Shown here piece after piece: positions 6,999 to 13,428 of a DNA stretch of 23,724 nt (positions are counted from its first letter, which is position 1; every line of letters begins with the position of its first letter). The translations under genes and the position numbers were made by a program. The stretch covers positions 1 through 23,724 of IMG/VR virus record IMGVR_UViG_3300000956_000050; one strand, given 5' to 3'. Under the pieces are notes generated by a model. The model saw only the letters and a program-made list of their open reading frames with translations, made no database searches and was not told the origin of the DNA. This DNA comes from a virus.

Positions 6999-8903
6999 TC
7001 AACCTTTCCGGTAGCGATACGCTTCGAAGCCGGCGGCGGCGAGCGGTAGGCCTTCTGTCCAGTCGCAACCCGCAGACATGAGTTCGGCCAGGTGTTCATG
7101 CGTGTACTCGTCGGTGTCCGGCGCTTCGCTGATGATCTCGTCGTGTACCGTCAGCACGATCTCGTAACCGGCCTTCTCGATATCCGGCATGCGATACGCC
7201 AACACATCCCGTGCACTGGCCTGACAGCAGTTGTGGACGATAAGCGGCAAGCCGTCCGACCCTCTCACAACAAACCGAGAGCGGGGTCCGCAATTGACAA
7301 GGTCGAAGACCCTACGGGTATCAGCGCCTGTTCTACTGGCCATTCGTGATCCAATCGGTACATCAGCGTGGTGTACCCGACTCCGTAGAACTCCGAGGCT
7401 TCCATGAGCGTCATCTTTCCGTGAGGAGTTTCCAACCAGTGATTGCGGCGAGTGTTGTTGGCTTGGTGCTTCGCAGTTCGCCAGTCGCAGTTCGCCTTGA
7501 AATACCCCAAAGAGTTGTCCAAGCGCTCCAAGGTCAGCCCCGGTTTGTATCTGTCGCCCATGTCTTCCCAGAAGTTTTCGAACTTCTCCCGCCATCGTTC
7601 GCAGACGGCGATGCCCCTCGCACCATAGTTTTTGTACGCCTGATGTGTAGGCAGACGGCAGCGATCGTTCATAGACCGCCATACCCAATACGCCGGATGA
7701 CTCGTCATGCCGTGCCGGGTGTTCCTCTTGCCTATCGTCGCCTTGCGCATGCATCCGCACGACGAGACGTTGCCGCGTTTGCTCTGCTTCTTTAGCTCCG
7801 AAGGGTCCATAAGAATTACCTTGCCGCAGTCGCAGGCCACTTCCCATAACGACTTCTTGCCGTCCGACCCCTGGTATCGAATAGCCGTCAGGTAACCGAC
7901 ACGCAGCCCGGTTATGTCCTTCGCACGATGATGCATTACGCCAACCCTCTTCGGTCAAAACCAAATGATCCGGCGTCATTTGAACGCCGTAGGTTGTAAG
8001 TGTAGTTTGTTTACCGCTGTAATGACAATGCGAAAAGGATACCCATTCGTCGCCGTCCCAAACGCGCGTGTCCGGCGTTACGCGCTCAATAGCCCGCCAT
8101 CCGAATTTTTCCGTCAGGACTTCAGTACCTTCGGCGATGCAGTTTTCCGCCAGCTTCCCGGAATATGTGCGCAGCCTTTCCCATTTGCGGCTGTACTGGT
8201 TGATGCCCATGTACGTGATCTGACCGTCATCCTCGACACGCGGAGACGGGTAGCAGAGATAACGGCCGCTAGGCAGCATAACGCGCAGCCAAGCGCCGTC
8301 ACGGCGGATCTTGTGGCGACGGCACGTCAGCGTTTGGCCCGGGTTGTTGATCGCGTTGCGGCAAGCGTTCTCCAGATCCTTCCAGTAGGTTACGGTCTGC
8401 GGATGTGCTTCGCGCCAAAGTCGCTTAAAAGCTTCGCATACGATGAACGCCGAATCGCTAAGCCCGTATTGACTTTTGCCTTTGCTCAATTGCCATTCGA
8501 GGAAATCTTTAGCCTCGCGCAAAGTGTTGTCCGGAATGGCGTTGATCGCCTTATCGGCCATGGCTTCCAGGTCGATGTTAAAGGCGAGCGAGAAGGTGAT
8601 GAATGCGCCGACGCCACCGGCGTAACCCAAGGCGAGTTCCATTGTCTTGCCTATCTGCCGCATGTCGCCGTCCACGTCGGCAGGATCAATGCCGAACGCT
8701 TTCGCGTAGGCGAGTTTGTAAAGGTCGAACCCTTCACCGGCGTCGAAGTCGCGGAACGCTTGAAGCTTCCACTCCTCTCCGGCCAGCCACGCGAGCTTAC
8801 GCCCTTCGATGTTTGATAGGTCAGCTACGACCAGCTTCTTACCCTTGGGCGCAATCACGCAGCCTCGCGTGGCACTGCTGCAGGCTTCCATAACGGTGGT
8901 CAT
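6999..8903 (-). CDS. DNA polymerase I family, C-terminal (palm/fingers) half with intein
   Basis: This 634-codon ORF encodes the catalytic half of a family A DNA polymerase interrupted by an intein. Motif A is VVADLSNIEGR (Asp28, metal ligand), motif B is MRQIGKTMELALGYAGG (Arg82, Lys86, Tyr94) and motif C is VLTVHDEI (HDE, about residues 587-589). The intein occupies residues 255-558, between LAEN and CCQASARDVL, in the conserved segment between motifs B and C. Splicing would leave about 330 residues. There is no exonuclease domain; that and the thumb lie in a separate gene at 9822-10892, so together they would give about 686 residues, a normal length. The ATG is coupled to the methyltransferase-like gene (GTATGACC). 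Activity presumably needs protein splicing and assembly of two chains, which is inference. Confidence 0.92.
   Translation of the reverse strand: MTTVMEACSSATRGCVIAPKGKKLVVADLSNIEGRKLAWLAGEEWKLQAFRDFDAGEGFDLYKLAYAKAFGIDPADVDGDMRQIGKTMELALGYAGGVGAFITFSLAFNIDLEAMADKAINAIPDNTLREAKDFLEWQLSKGKSQYGLSDSAFIVCEAFKRLWREAHPQTVTYWKDLENACRNAINNPGQTLTCRRHKIRRDGAWLRVMLPSGRYLCYPSPRVEDDGQITYMGINQYSRKWERLRTYSGKLAENCIAEGTEVLTEKFGWRAIERVTPDTRVWDGDEWVSFSHCHYSGKQTTLTTYGVQMTPDHLVLTEEGWRNASSCEGHNRAACRLPDGYSIPGVGRQEVVMGSGLRLRQGNSYGPFGAKEAEQTRQRLVVRMHAQGDDRQEEHPARHDESSGVLGMAVYERSLPSAYTSGVQKLWCEGHRRLRTMAGEVRKLLGRHGRQIQTGADLGALGQLFGVFQGELRLANCEAPSQQHSPQSLVGNSSRKDDAHGSLGVLRSRVHHADVPIGSRMASRTGADTRRVFDLVNCGPRSRFVVRGSDGLPLIVHNCCQASARDVLAYRMPDIEKAGYEIVLTVHDEIISEAPDTDEYTHEHLAELMSAGCDWTEGLPLAAAGFEAYRYRKG
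7230..8141 (-). other. Intein in the DNA polymerase gene (304 codons)
   Basis: Block A is CIAEGTEVL, starting at Cys255 of the ORF. Block B is GVQMTPDHLVL, with the expected Thr310 and His313. Block F is RVFDLVNCGPRSRFVV (about 531-546), and the C-terminal splice site is LIVHN followed by Cys559, with the penultimate His and final Asn in place. All residues needed for standard cysteine-type splicing are visible. No LAGLIDADG or in-frame HNH domain is present: the region between blocks B and F in this frame is rich in Gly, Ser, Arg and Gln and looks unstructured. A separate HNH gene occupies that region in another frame. Confidence 0.9.
7265..7936 (-). CDS. HNH homing endonuclease nested out of frame inside the intein
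   Basis: A 223-residue HNH endonuclease encoded on the polymerase strand in the +1 frame, overlapping polymerase codons 323 to 546. N-terminal zinc-type cysteines are C35/C37 and C60/C62 (CDCG, SCGC). A THGM-like RHGM motif, VWRSMNDRC, NYGARGIAVCERW, LERLDNSLGY and NCDWRTAKHQANN (residues 149-161) make up the HNH nuclease core of this phage family. Residues 175-205 (MTLMEASEFYGV...) form a small HTH-like DNA-binding module usual for its C-terminus. AGAGG about nine bases before the ATG gives an internal translation start whose bases also encode intein block B residues. Family members cut DNA at intein-less or intron-less alleles; here the target would be the polymerase gene without the intein. 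Confidence 0.88.
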   Translation of the reverse strand: MHHRAKDITGLRVGYLTAIRYQGSDGKKSLWEVACDCGKVILMDPSELKKQSKRGNVSSCGCMRKATIGKRNTRHGMTSHPAYWVWRSMNDRCRLPTHQAYKNYGARGIAVCERWREKFENFWEDMGDRYKPGLTLERLDNSLGYFKANCDWRTAKHQANNTRRNHWLETPHGKMTLMEASEFYGVGYTTLMYRLDHEWPVEQALIPVGSSTLSIADPALGLL

Positions 8904-9610
8904 ACGAGATCCCTTAAATGCGGAGCATTGGCTTGGAAGTTGGCGATGCTAAAACCTCTCGGCGTAGCACTTCGAATGTTCTTCGTGCGCGTCGACTTAC
9001 CTCCGCATTTCTTCCACCCGGGATTGTCTTTGTACAGAGGTTCAAGCCGCATGAAAGGAGGTTTCCGATATCCTGGACCCTTCCAGATACCCGTCTTCTT
9101 GTTGTAGGCGTCCCGTGGCGGGTAAATTTGAGGATAAAGCGGGTGCTCATCATTAGCCGGCAAATACCGCCCGTAGTCACAGGGGTTGAACCAGAAGTCA
9201 GGCTTGCGCCACAGAGAAGACAGCAGACCTACAGGGTTCTCCGCAGCCCAGCAATCGCAACCCGTGGCCTCAGCTACTGCGGGAGCTAGTTTCGCGAGAG
9301 TCGACGCTTCAATTAGGAAATTTGGATTTTCCGCGTGTTTCCTCGCCCAGCTACCTGAGCCGGCATTTGTCATATCGGTGCATTCTGGGAAGGAGAAAAT
9401 GTGAACAACACCCGGGCCGACCATTTTGGCGATGTCGGCTGCGTGCTCTTCGATCTTGTCGTGGTAGAACCACATCCCGACCTTGACTAGGTTGCCTTCG
9501 CGGGTAATACCTTCCGGGTGCTGCCCGTCGAAAAGCCAGCATTCGTACCCTGCATCAAGCCACGGTTGGGCCATAAGGCCCGTGTAGTCGTAGAGGAAAA
9601 GCGCTTTCAT
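8900..9610 (-). CDS. DNA methyltransferase-like protein between polymerase halves
   Basis: A 236-residue protein resembling a phage group distantly related to cytosine-5 DNA methyltransferases. The N-terminus LFLYDYTGLMAQPWLDAGY fits a motif I SAM-binding loop followed by an acidic FDGQH segment. FSFPECTDM (near residue 95) is in the place of the PPCQ catalytic loop, with a Cys present but the usual Pro-Cys order changed. AENPVGLLSSLW matches the ENP motif IV region, and TPRGFSIANFQAN matches the C-terminal family motif. It ends in DLV-stop with GTATGA, coupled to the polymerase C-half. Real methylation activity is uncertain; a modified-nucleotide enzyme is possible. Confidence 0.65.
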   Translation of the reverse strand: MKALFLYDYTGLMAQPWLDAGYECWLFDGQHPEGITREGNLVKVGMWFYHDKIEEHAADIAKMVGPGVVHIFSFPECTDMTNAGSGSWARKHAENPNFLIEASTLAKLAPAVAEATGCDCWAAENPVGLLSSLWRKPDFWFNPCDYGRYLPANDEHPLYPQIYPPRDAYNKKTGIWKGPGYRKPPFMRLEPLYKDNPGWKKCGGKSTRTKNIRSATPRGFSIANFQANAPHLRDLV

Positions 9611-9825
9611 CGCATAGTCCCAAAATAGTTGAAGACGCGCCGCAGGCAGTAAGACCGGATAAAGCTGATCGCCGTATAGATGATCGTAATGGCAATGTTC
9701 TGGCTTAAAGAAGGCTCGAAGCCGAACAGTGGGAATATCAGATGGTTGGCGATAATCGAAATCACTAGACCTACGGCGATATTAACGAAAGCTTCAAACG
9801 CTGATCCTTTACGAGACTGACTCAT
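9607..9825 (-). CDS. Small two-TM membrane protein (DUF7220-like)
   Basis: A 72-residue protein with two hydrophobic segments (about 13-33 and 43-58) and positively charged ends (SQSRKG, SYCLRRVF). The pattern SQSRKGSAFEAFVN, FPLFGF and AISFIRSYCLRR matches a small widespread phage/prophage membrane protein family, DUF7220, of unknown function. Start and stop overlap both neighbours as ATGA. With the methyltransferase-like gene it forms the cassette that separates the two polymerase pieces. Confidence 0.75.
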   Translation of the reverse strand: MSQSRKGSAFEAFVNIAVGLVISIIANHLIFPLFGFEPSLSQNIAITIIYTAISFIRSYCLRRVFNYFGTMR

Positions 9826-9837
9826 ACCAAATCCTCG
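9821..9837 (-). repeat. 17-bp repeat at polymerase/cassette junction (copy 1)
   Basis: Reading leftward, CGAGGATTTGGTATGAG covers the last codons of the polymerase N-half (EDLV, stop) and the start of the next gene. The identical 17 bases occur at 16139-16155. A related 3' boundary sequence, GGGATCTCGTATGA, lies at the other end of the inserted cassette (about 8900-8913). Confidence 0.75.
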
Positions 9838-10892
9838 GCATCATTTTTTAAAGCCTCAATCCACAGTTCAATTTCTTTGTTCTTGATCGTAGGACGGGCA
9901 AGATTCTGCGGCTGCCATAGGCGACCCGCCCACCGCCCCGTGCGCAACGCACCACAGAACGCGAGAAGCCCCCGCAGCCTGCCGTCGGCGCTAACTCCAT
10001 TCAGAGCGCGTTTATACTTGCTGACAGACGTTTTGCTGGCCTGCGCGCGCACCACAAGAAGCTCTTTGAGCTCCCAAGGCAAATCCTCGTCCGCCAAAGC
10101 CTTTTCGATAGTGCTCCCTTTCATATCGGCCAGGGCGATGCCGTATTCTGCGAGGATGTGCTCAAGCATCCGATCTCGTTGGTTGGCACTGGTCACGGCG
10201 CCATCCGTCATTTCGTTGGCCTGACGCGACAGTTCCTTCTGCGCACGGTCTGAGGCGCGAATGGCGGCGTGCGCCAAGTCGAGATCCATCAGCACACCGC
10301 GCTCGTTAATACGCTGGTCGAGGTGCCACAGTTCCTTCTCCTCGCCTCGGTAATTCCACCGGGGCAGCTTCTTGTAAATCTCACGCATGGCCTCGATGTC
10401 GAGACGCCCGTACTCACGAAACGCTTCCCACTCGGCAGGATGTGTTTCGTGAGTAGCGCGCCGGAGTATCTGATTCTTCGGGCGCGGCTTGCAGAACAAC
10501 TGGATCAGAGCCTTGCCGGCCTTGTCCTTCGCCTTGTCCTTCGCGATCCCGAGGATATCCCCTAGCTTTTCCAAAGCGCCCGGCAACGAGTGCGCCATCG
10601 CGCACACCATCGTGTCGAATACTCGGCCCACAGGAAGAGCAATCCCGTTATGGGCCATGACCGTGCGATCAAACGCCGAATTGTGGATAACCACTTCATA
10701 TTCTTCATCCTCAAGCAACGCTAGCAAGTCGCTGATGTCTTCATCACCATCACGAATGATCACAGGCCCATCGCCGACCGCCCACTGCCACATGATGATC
10801 TCGGCGCCTTCTGCATAACGGTGCGTCCCGTTGTTGAGGGGCGTTTCGCAGAAGGTTTCCGTGTCGAGGAAAATGCATTTAGACAGATCCAT
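9822..10892 (-). CDS. DNA polymerase I family, N-terminal half (3'-5' exonuclease and thumb)
   Basis: A 356-residue protein with the proofreading exonuclease motifs in order: ExoI FLDTET (Asp10, Glu12), ExoII IHNSAFD (Asn71, Asp75) and ExoIII YGRLD (near residues 161-165). A helical thumb region follows, then LRTGRWAG with PQNLARP near residues 317-335, the first conserved polymerase-domain motif. It stops at EDLV, just before the point where an intact polymerase would continue to motif A, which is encoded at the start of the gene at 8903. The chain therefore lacks palm and fingers and cannot polymerise alone; it could proofread or pair with the C-half. It starts inside the end of the zinc-finger gene (14-base overlap). 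Confidence 0.92.
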   Translation of the reverse strand: MDLSKCIFLDTETFCETPLNNGTHRYAEGAEIIMWQWAVGDGPVIIRDGDEDISDLLALLEDEEYEVVIHNSAFDRTVMAHNGIALPVGRVFDTMVCAMAHSLPGALEKLGDILGIAKDKAKDKAGKALIQLFCKPRPKNQILRRATHETHPAEWEAFREYGRLDIEAMREIYKKLPRWNYRGEEKELWHLDQRINERGVLMDLDLAHAAIRASDRAQKELSRQANEMTDGAVTSANQRDRMLEHILAEYGIALADMKGSTIEKALADEDLPWELKELLVVRAQASKTSVSKYKRALNGVSADGRLRGLLAFCGALRTGRWAGRLWQPQNLARPTIKNKEIELWIEALKNDAEDLV

Positions 10893-11193
10893 GGTTCGCC
10901 TTATTCTTTTTGAGTCGGCACGACCTGCACCACGCGCCGCAGCCGGACGCCCGGTCCTGATCCGCCCAGTATTGTTCCAGCTCCCTGGCCGTACCGCAGA
11001 GGTTGCAGCGCTTAGCCAAGATGCCGCCGATGTTGATCATCTGCCCGGCTTGAAACCTGTCGACGTCCGTCACAGGGAACATGGTTCGGAGGGTGCAAAG
11101 GCGCATCCCGTACAATCGGGCCAGCCAACGCCGACTGCCGAGCCTGTACATGTGAAACTGCAGTTCAGCTAGCGGAATTTGCGGCCTTGACAT
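10879..11193 (-). CDS. Zinc-finger protein, 104 aa
   Basis: The ATG at 11193 is preferred over a TTG nine bases upstream because GGAGG lies ten bases before it. The C-terminal part has two Cys pairs, CNLCG and CGAWCRSC, separated by about 20 residues, a four-Cys zinc ribbon common in small phage proteins, followed by a basic tail (RLKKNKAN). The N-terminal half has a hydrophobic RWLARLYGMRL stretch. Placed immediately before the polymerase, it could be a DNA- or RNA-binding accessory factor; the specific role is unknown. Confidence 0.72.
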   Translation of the reverse strand: MSRPQIPLAELQFHMYRLGSRRWLARLYGMRLCTLRTMFPVTDVDRFQAGQMINIGGILAKRCNLCGTARELEQYWADQDRASGCGAWCRSCRLKKNKANHGSV

Positions 11194-11482
11194 AATTCTC
11201 AAGCCTCCTTGGATCGATTCCAGTGATACGGCCGAGTTCTTTCCACGTGGCGCCGGCCGCTTTCAGCCGCTTCATGCGCGCCAGTTGGAAATCAGAGAGC
11301 AGCCCCTTCGGTTTACGCGTTGGCGACTGATAGCGCGAGTCGCGATCTATGCCGGCTTTCGCCAAGGCGCGACGGACTAGGTGCAGCGTAGTACCGCACT
11401 TATCGGCCACTTCGTGCCACGGGAGCCCGGCGCCGCGCAAGCGCACTGCCAAGTCGGTGTCAACGGATACGAGGCTTGTCAT
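11165..11482 (-). CDS. Protein with two predicted helix-turn-helix segments, 105 aa
   Basis: Two segments have the spacing and residues of HTH motifs: LPWHEVADKCGTTLHLVRRAL (about 20-40) and ATWKELGRITGIDPRRLENYV (about 78-98). The repeated 'W.E.....G.....R' pattern suggests a duplicated DNA-binding unit. It may be a regulator or a small replication factor. The start overlaps the previous stop as ATGA and the stop lies 29 bases inside the zinc-finger gene. Confidence 0.7.
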   Translation of the reverse strand: MTSLVSVDTDLAVRLRGAGLPWHEVADKCGTTLHLVRRALAKAGIDRDSRYQSPTRKPKGLLSDFQLARMKRLKAAGATWKELGRITGIDPRRLENYVKAANSAS

Positions 11483-11673
11483 TGCACGACTCCTTCAATC
11501 GGCGAACCGACGACCGCGTTACCCTTCAGATCGTCAAGCAACGCCTGTGCGTGCTCGTCCGAGACCGCGTAGAAGTAAGCGCTGAACTTGCCGTCGACAG
11601 TATTGAACTCGATCGGATATAGGCGCCAGGTTATGCCAGCTACGACCGGCGAGAGGTTTAGGGAAAGGCTCAC
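11479..11673 (-). CDS. Hypothetical protein, 64 aa
   Basis: A GTG start overlaps the previous stop (GTGA) and the stop overlaps the next start (ATGA). The protein alternates short hydrophobic strands (GITWRLYPIEF, FSAYFYAV) with a helical SDEHAQALLDDLKG segment. I do not recognise a family. The coupled overlaps argue that it is translated. Confidence 0.65.
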   Translation of the reverse strand: MSLSLNLSPVVAGITWRLYPIEFNTVDGKFSAYFYAVSDEHAQALLDDLKGNAVVGSPIEGVVQ

Positions 11674-11891
11674 GCTGGCGCCCTCAAGAACTCAGAAACT
11701 TCTACCTGTCGGCCCCGGATCGAAACGGACTCCGGAGCCGCGCCAATCATCGCTTCGTAAACGTTTCGGTAGTCTTGCGGCTGATCTACCCCGTCGTCGT
11801 CCGTGTTCGCGCAAGGGGTAGCGATCCCTGCTTGAATCATTTCTTCAGTTGGCTCGATTGGGACCAATTTCCACTTAGTCGGGTCGTACAT
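11670..11891 (-). CDS. Hypothetical phage protein, 73 aa (WKLVPxEPTxEM family)
   Basis: It begins KWKLVPIEPTEEMIQAG and has a central YRNVYEAMIGAAPE motif. This combination is very common in small phage and prophage proteins and is recognisable, but no function is known. GAGGTGACGAA before the ATG is a good ribosome binding site. It overlaps the following GTG start by four bases. Confidence 0.75.
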   Translation of the reverse strand: MYDPTKWKLVPIEPTEEMIQAGIATPCANTDDDGVDQPQDYRNVYEAMIGAAPESVSIRGRQVEVSEFLRAPA

Positions 11892-11900
11892 TTCGTCACC

Positions 11901-12122
11901 TCAGATTGAACGTGCGGCTTCACGATTCAAGCGATCGCATTCGGCACGACTAGGAGTATTGCGGCGGCCGTCTTGCCAACTGCGCAAAGGTTGCTCGCCT
12001 TTGATCCGGCGGAAAACATTTTTGATCTTGCGGCGCACTAGGCGTTGCGCATGGCTCTGCCCGGTAACAGTTTCGTAGATAGAACCGACAGCGTGAAGCA
12101 TGAACATTTTGATAAAACCCAT
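11901..12122 (-). CDS. Hypothetical basic protein, 73 aa
   Basis: The N-terminal 15 residues are weakly hydrophobic (GFIKMFMLHAVGSIY) and the rest is strongly basic (RLVRRKIKNVFRRIKG). It could bind nucleic acid or membrane surfaces, but nothing specific is recognised. A GAGA sequence lies upstream of the ATG. Confidence 0.6.
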   Translation of the reverse strand: MGFIKMFMLHAVGSIYETVTGQSHAQRLVRRKIKNVFRRIKGEQPLRSWQDGRRNTPSRAECDRLNREAARSI

Positions 12123-12157
12123 TTTGGCGATCTCTTATAGTTGTGCGAGTAGGATGA

Positions 12158-12310
12158 TCACGTTTGCTTTTCCGCCCGAGCGCGGTACGCTTTGTTCCAG
12201 CCGTCTCGCCATTTCTTGCAGGAATGCGGCAACTTCTCCTCGTCAAAGGGGTTCTCGTCGCGCTGCAGACCTTTTAGGAAGGCCGCATAGCCTCGTTCAA
12301 ACGGAGTCAT
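12158..12310 (-). CDS. RMF/CrpP-like small protein, 50 aa
   Basis: The product starts MTPFERGYAAFLKGLQRDEN, contains NPFDEEKLPHSCKKW and then RDGWNKAYRARAEKQ. The pattern RGY.A...G...NPF.......W..GW..A is that of ribosome-modulation-factor-like small proteins, a group that also includes CrpP-type proteins of Pseudomonas and many phage members. RMF itself hibernates ribosomes as 100S dimers; whether this phage version touches ribosomes is unknown. Its start overlaps the preceding small gene by 14 bases. Confidence 0.65.
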   Translation of the reverse strand: MTPFERGYAAFLKGLQRDENPFDEEKLPHSCKKWRDGWNKAYRARAEKQT

Positions 12311-12446
12311 TGTGCACCTCGAATTGGATTGGGCAGTATGGAGAGCCGAAGAACTCGTCGTCCCATAGATAAACCGGCTGGCCCTGAGTCGCGCGCCATG
12401 GGCGGACCCACTGGACGTAACCGTTAAGAACGATCGGGGTTAGCAT
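12297..12446 (-). CDS. Hypothetical protein, 49 aa
   Basis: A short ORF with a strong ribosome binding site (GGAG, seven bases before the ATG). The sequence is rich in aromatic residues (GYVQWVRPWRA, VYLWDDEFFGSPY) and reads like a small folded beta protein. It ends inside the next gene. No family is recognised. Confidence 0.6.
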   Translation of the reverse strand: MLTPIVLNGYVQWVRPWRATQGQPVYLWDDEFFGSPYCPIQFEVHNDSV

Positions 12447-12456
12447 TTTAGATCTC

Positions 12457-12621
12457 CTAGTCAGTGGCAAAAGCTATGTACTGAGTCGTGCCCGGCAGAA
12501 CAAAGCTTTTCTTGAAACCGAAGATATTGATCAAGTCGTCGAGGTAGAGGTAAGCCTCGTAAAATGAATCAAAGCCCTTTGTGCGCAGAATCGCTTCATC
12601 CCGTCGGCTTAGCGGGTGCAT
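12457..12621 (-). CDS. Hypothetical protein, 54 aa
   Basis: A short ORF, MHPLSRRDEAILRTKGF..., continuing with YEAYLYLDDLINIFGFKK. GGGG lies eight bases upstream of the ATG. It fits the gap between its neighbours exactly (11 bases on each side), which supports a real gene. No family is recognised. Confidence 0.6.
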   Translation of the reverse strand: MHPLSRRDEAILRTKGFDSFYEAYLYLDDLINIFGFKKSFVLPGTTQYIAFATD

Positions 12622-12632
12622 TTCCTATACCC

Positions 12633-12749
12633 CTACTTGATGAATGGATAACGGGATTTGTAGAACCTGGCCACGTAGAGCGCGGCGGCGGGTTTGTACC
12701 CCTTGGCACGGAGCTTCTTGTAGCACTGGACGCTGAATGTGATGTTCAT
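12633..12749 (-). CDS. Hypothetical basic peptide, 38 aa
   Basis: The ATG at 12749 begins one base after the previous gene's stop and has GGGGA upstream. The frame is open further back, but that part lies within the preceding gene. The product is basic and aromatic (YKKLRAKGYKPAAALYVARFYKSRYPF) over its length of 38 residues, in a short helical form. Function unknown. Confidence 0.55.
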   Translation of the reverse strand: MNITFSVQCYKKLRAKGYKPAAALYVARFYKSRYPFIK

Positions 12750-12750
12750 T

Positions 12751-12954
12751 TCAGTTCCCCGGGAGGATGAGATAAGTTCTGGTTGGCATGTCGGGTCGCT
12801 TGTTCTGGACCCAGCCATCGGGCCTTGGCTCGCAGGCTTCTCCAAGATAAATCTCTTCTGCTTCGAGTACACAGCTTTCGCTGCAGCAGCGGTAAATCAC
12901 CGTCAGATCCTGAGGCTGGGTTTTTAAGAATTCGATTAGCTCAGATACGTTCAT
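12751..12954 (-). CDS. Hypothetical phage protein, 67 aa, first gene of leftward unit
   Basis: The ATG at 12954 has a near-ideal ribosome binding site (GGGAGAAGGGAA). The N-terminus MNVSELIEFLKTQPQD followed by LTVIYRC is typical of a common small phage protein family ('...SELI..L...P.D..V'), and the end TYLILPGN also recurs in such proteins. Function unknown. It is the first gene downstream of the operator-bearing promoter at 12991-13019, so it heads the operon that runs to the polymerase and helicase genes. Confidence 0.72.
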   Translation of the reverse strand: MNVSELIEFLKTQPQDLTVIYRCCSESCVLEAEEIYLGEACEPRPDGWVQNKRPDMPTRTYLILPGN

Positions 12955-12990
12955 TTCCCTTCTCCCTACGTGTTTGGTTTCGATAAGCCA

Positions 12991-13019
12991 ACTGTACAAT
13001 GCGTTACTTGTATTGTCTT
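12991..13019 (-). promoter_or_regulatory. Leftward promoter with operator-like inverted repeat (copy 3)
   Basis: Reading leftward: -35 AAGACA (13019-13014), a 17-base spacer and -10 TACAGT (12996-12991). The spacer holds an imperfect inverted repeat at 12994-13013, GTACAAT-N6-CTTGTAT on the plus strand, which matches the operators at 22962 and 22257 in arm sequence and spacing. It lies about 40 bases upstream of the 67-residue gene. Confidence 0.65.
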
Positions 13020-13056
13020 GCGTATCCCGACGAGCGGTCAACAAAAAGACGCGCGG

Positions 13057-13086
13057 TTGACCCTTGACGGGGTAAAGCCGCATACT
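13057..13086 (+). promoter_or_regulatory. Possible rightward promoter for tail-fibre island
   Basis: TTGACC (13057-13062), an 18-base spacer and CATACT (13081-13086) lie 30 bases upstream of the ATG at 13117. The -35 is near consensus and the -10 fair. It would allow the fibre genes to be transcribed on their own within a leftward region. Confidence 0.45.
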
Positions 13087-13116
13087 CGCGCGCAAGACCT
13101 ATAGAGCACAAAGCCC

Positions 13117-13428
13117 ATGGAACATAAGCGCGGCGCGACTTTCGACTACGTGGTTATCCTCCCGGATTGGCTGGAGTCCGGCACCTTCGTCGGTTTCGTT
13201 CCTACATGCCAGCTGAGGGACTTCGCCGGCCGGTTGATCGCCGCGGTGCCCGTCGAGTGGATAGACCCTCTGACTACGATGTCTCTGGCCCTTCAAGTCG
13301 AGGACACCAGCAACTGGCGGATCGGCCCCGCGGTGTTCGACATCAGTCTGCGCCGCGAAGACCCGGTCGCGGTTATCCCTACGTCAACTCTGCTTTTTAA
13401 TATCGTCGAAAAGGTTACGCGCCCATGA
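13117..13428 (+). CDS. Small tail-associated protein, 103 aa
   Basis: The N-terminus EHKRGATFDYVVILPDW matches the beginning of small beta-rich phage proteins found just before fibre genes ('KRGDTF...' pattern). The rest alternates beta strands (PVEWIDPLT, LALQVEDTSNW, WRIGPAVFDISLRREDPV) and reads like a small Ig-like or fibre-adaptor domain. It is coupled by ATGA to the next gene. A structural role at the fibre base is an inference from position. Confidence 0.6.
   Translation: MEHKRGATFDYVVILPDWLESGTFVGFVPTCQLRDFAGRLIAAVPVEWIDPLTTMSLALQVEDTSNWRIGPAVFDISLRREDPVAVIPTSTLLFNIVEKVTRP

Noticed and set aside
7265-7936. Idea that the polymerase ORF across the HNH gene is only a chance open frame
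   Set aside because: Intein blocks A, B, F and the C-terminal splice site lie on both sides in the same frame and the polymerase motif C continues in that frame, so this frame must be translated for a whole C-half.
7965-8816. Long plus-strand open frame (283 codons) opposite the polymerase C-half
   Set aside because: It is antisense to conserved polymerase and intein motifs, has no recognisable protein features and no ribosome binding site; it follows from codon bias of the real gene.
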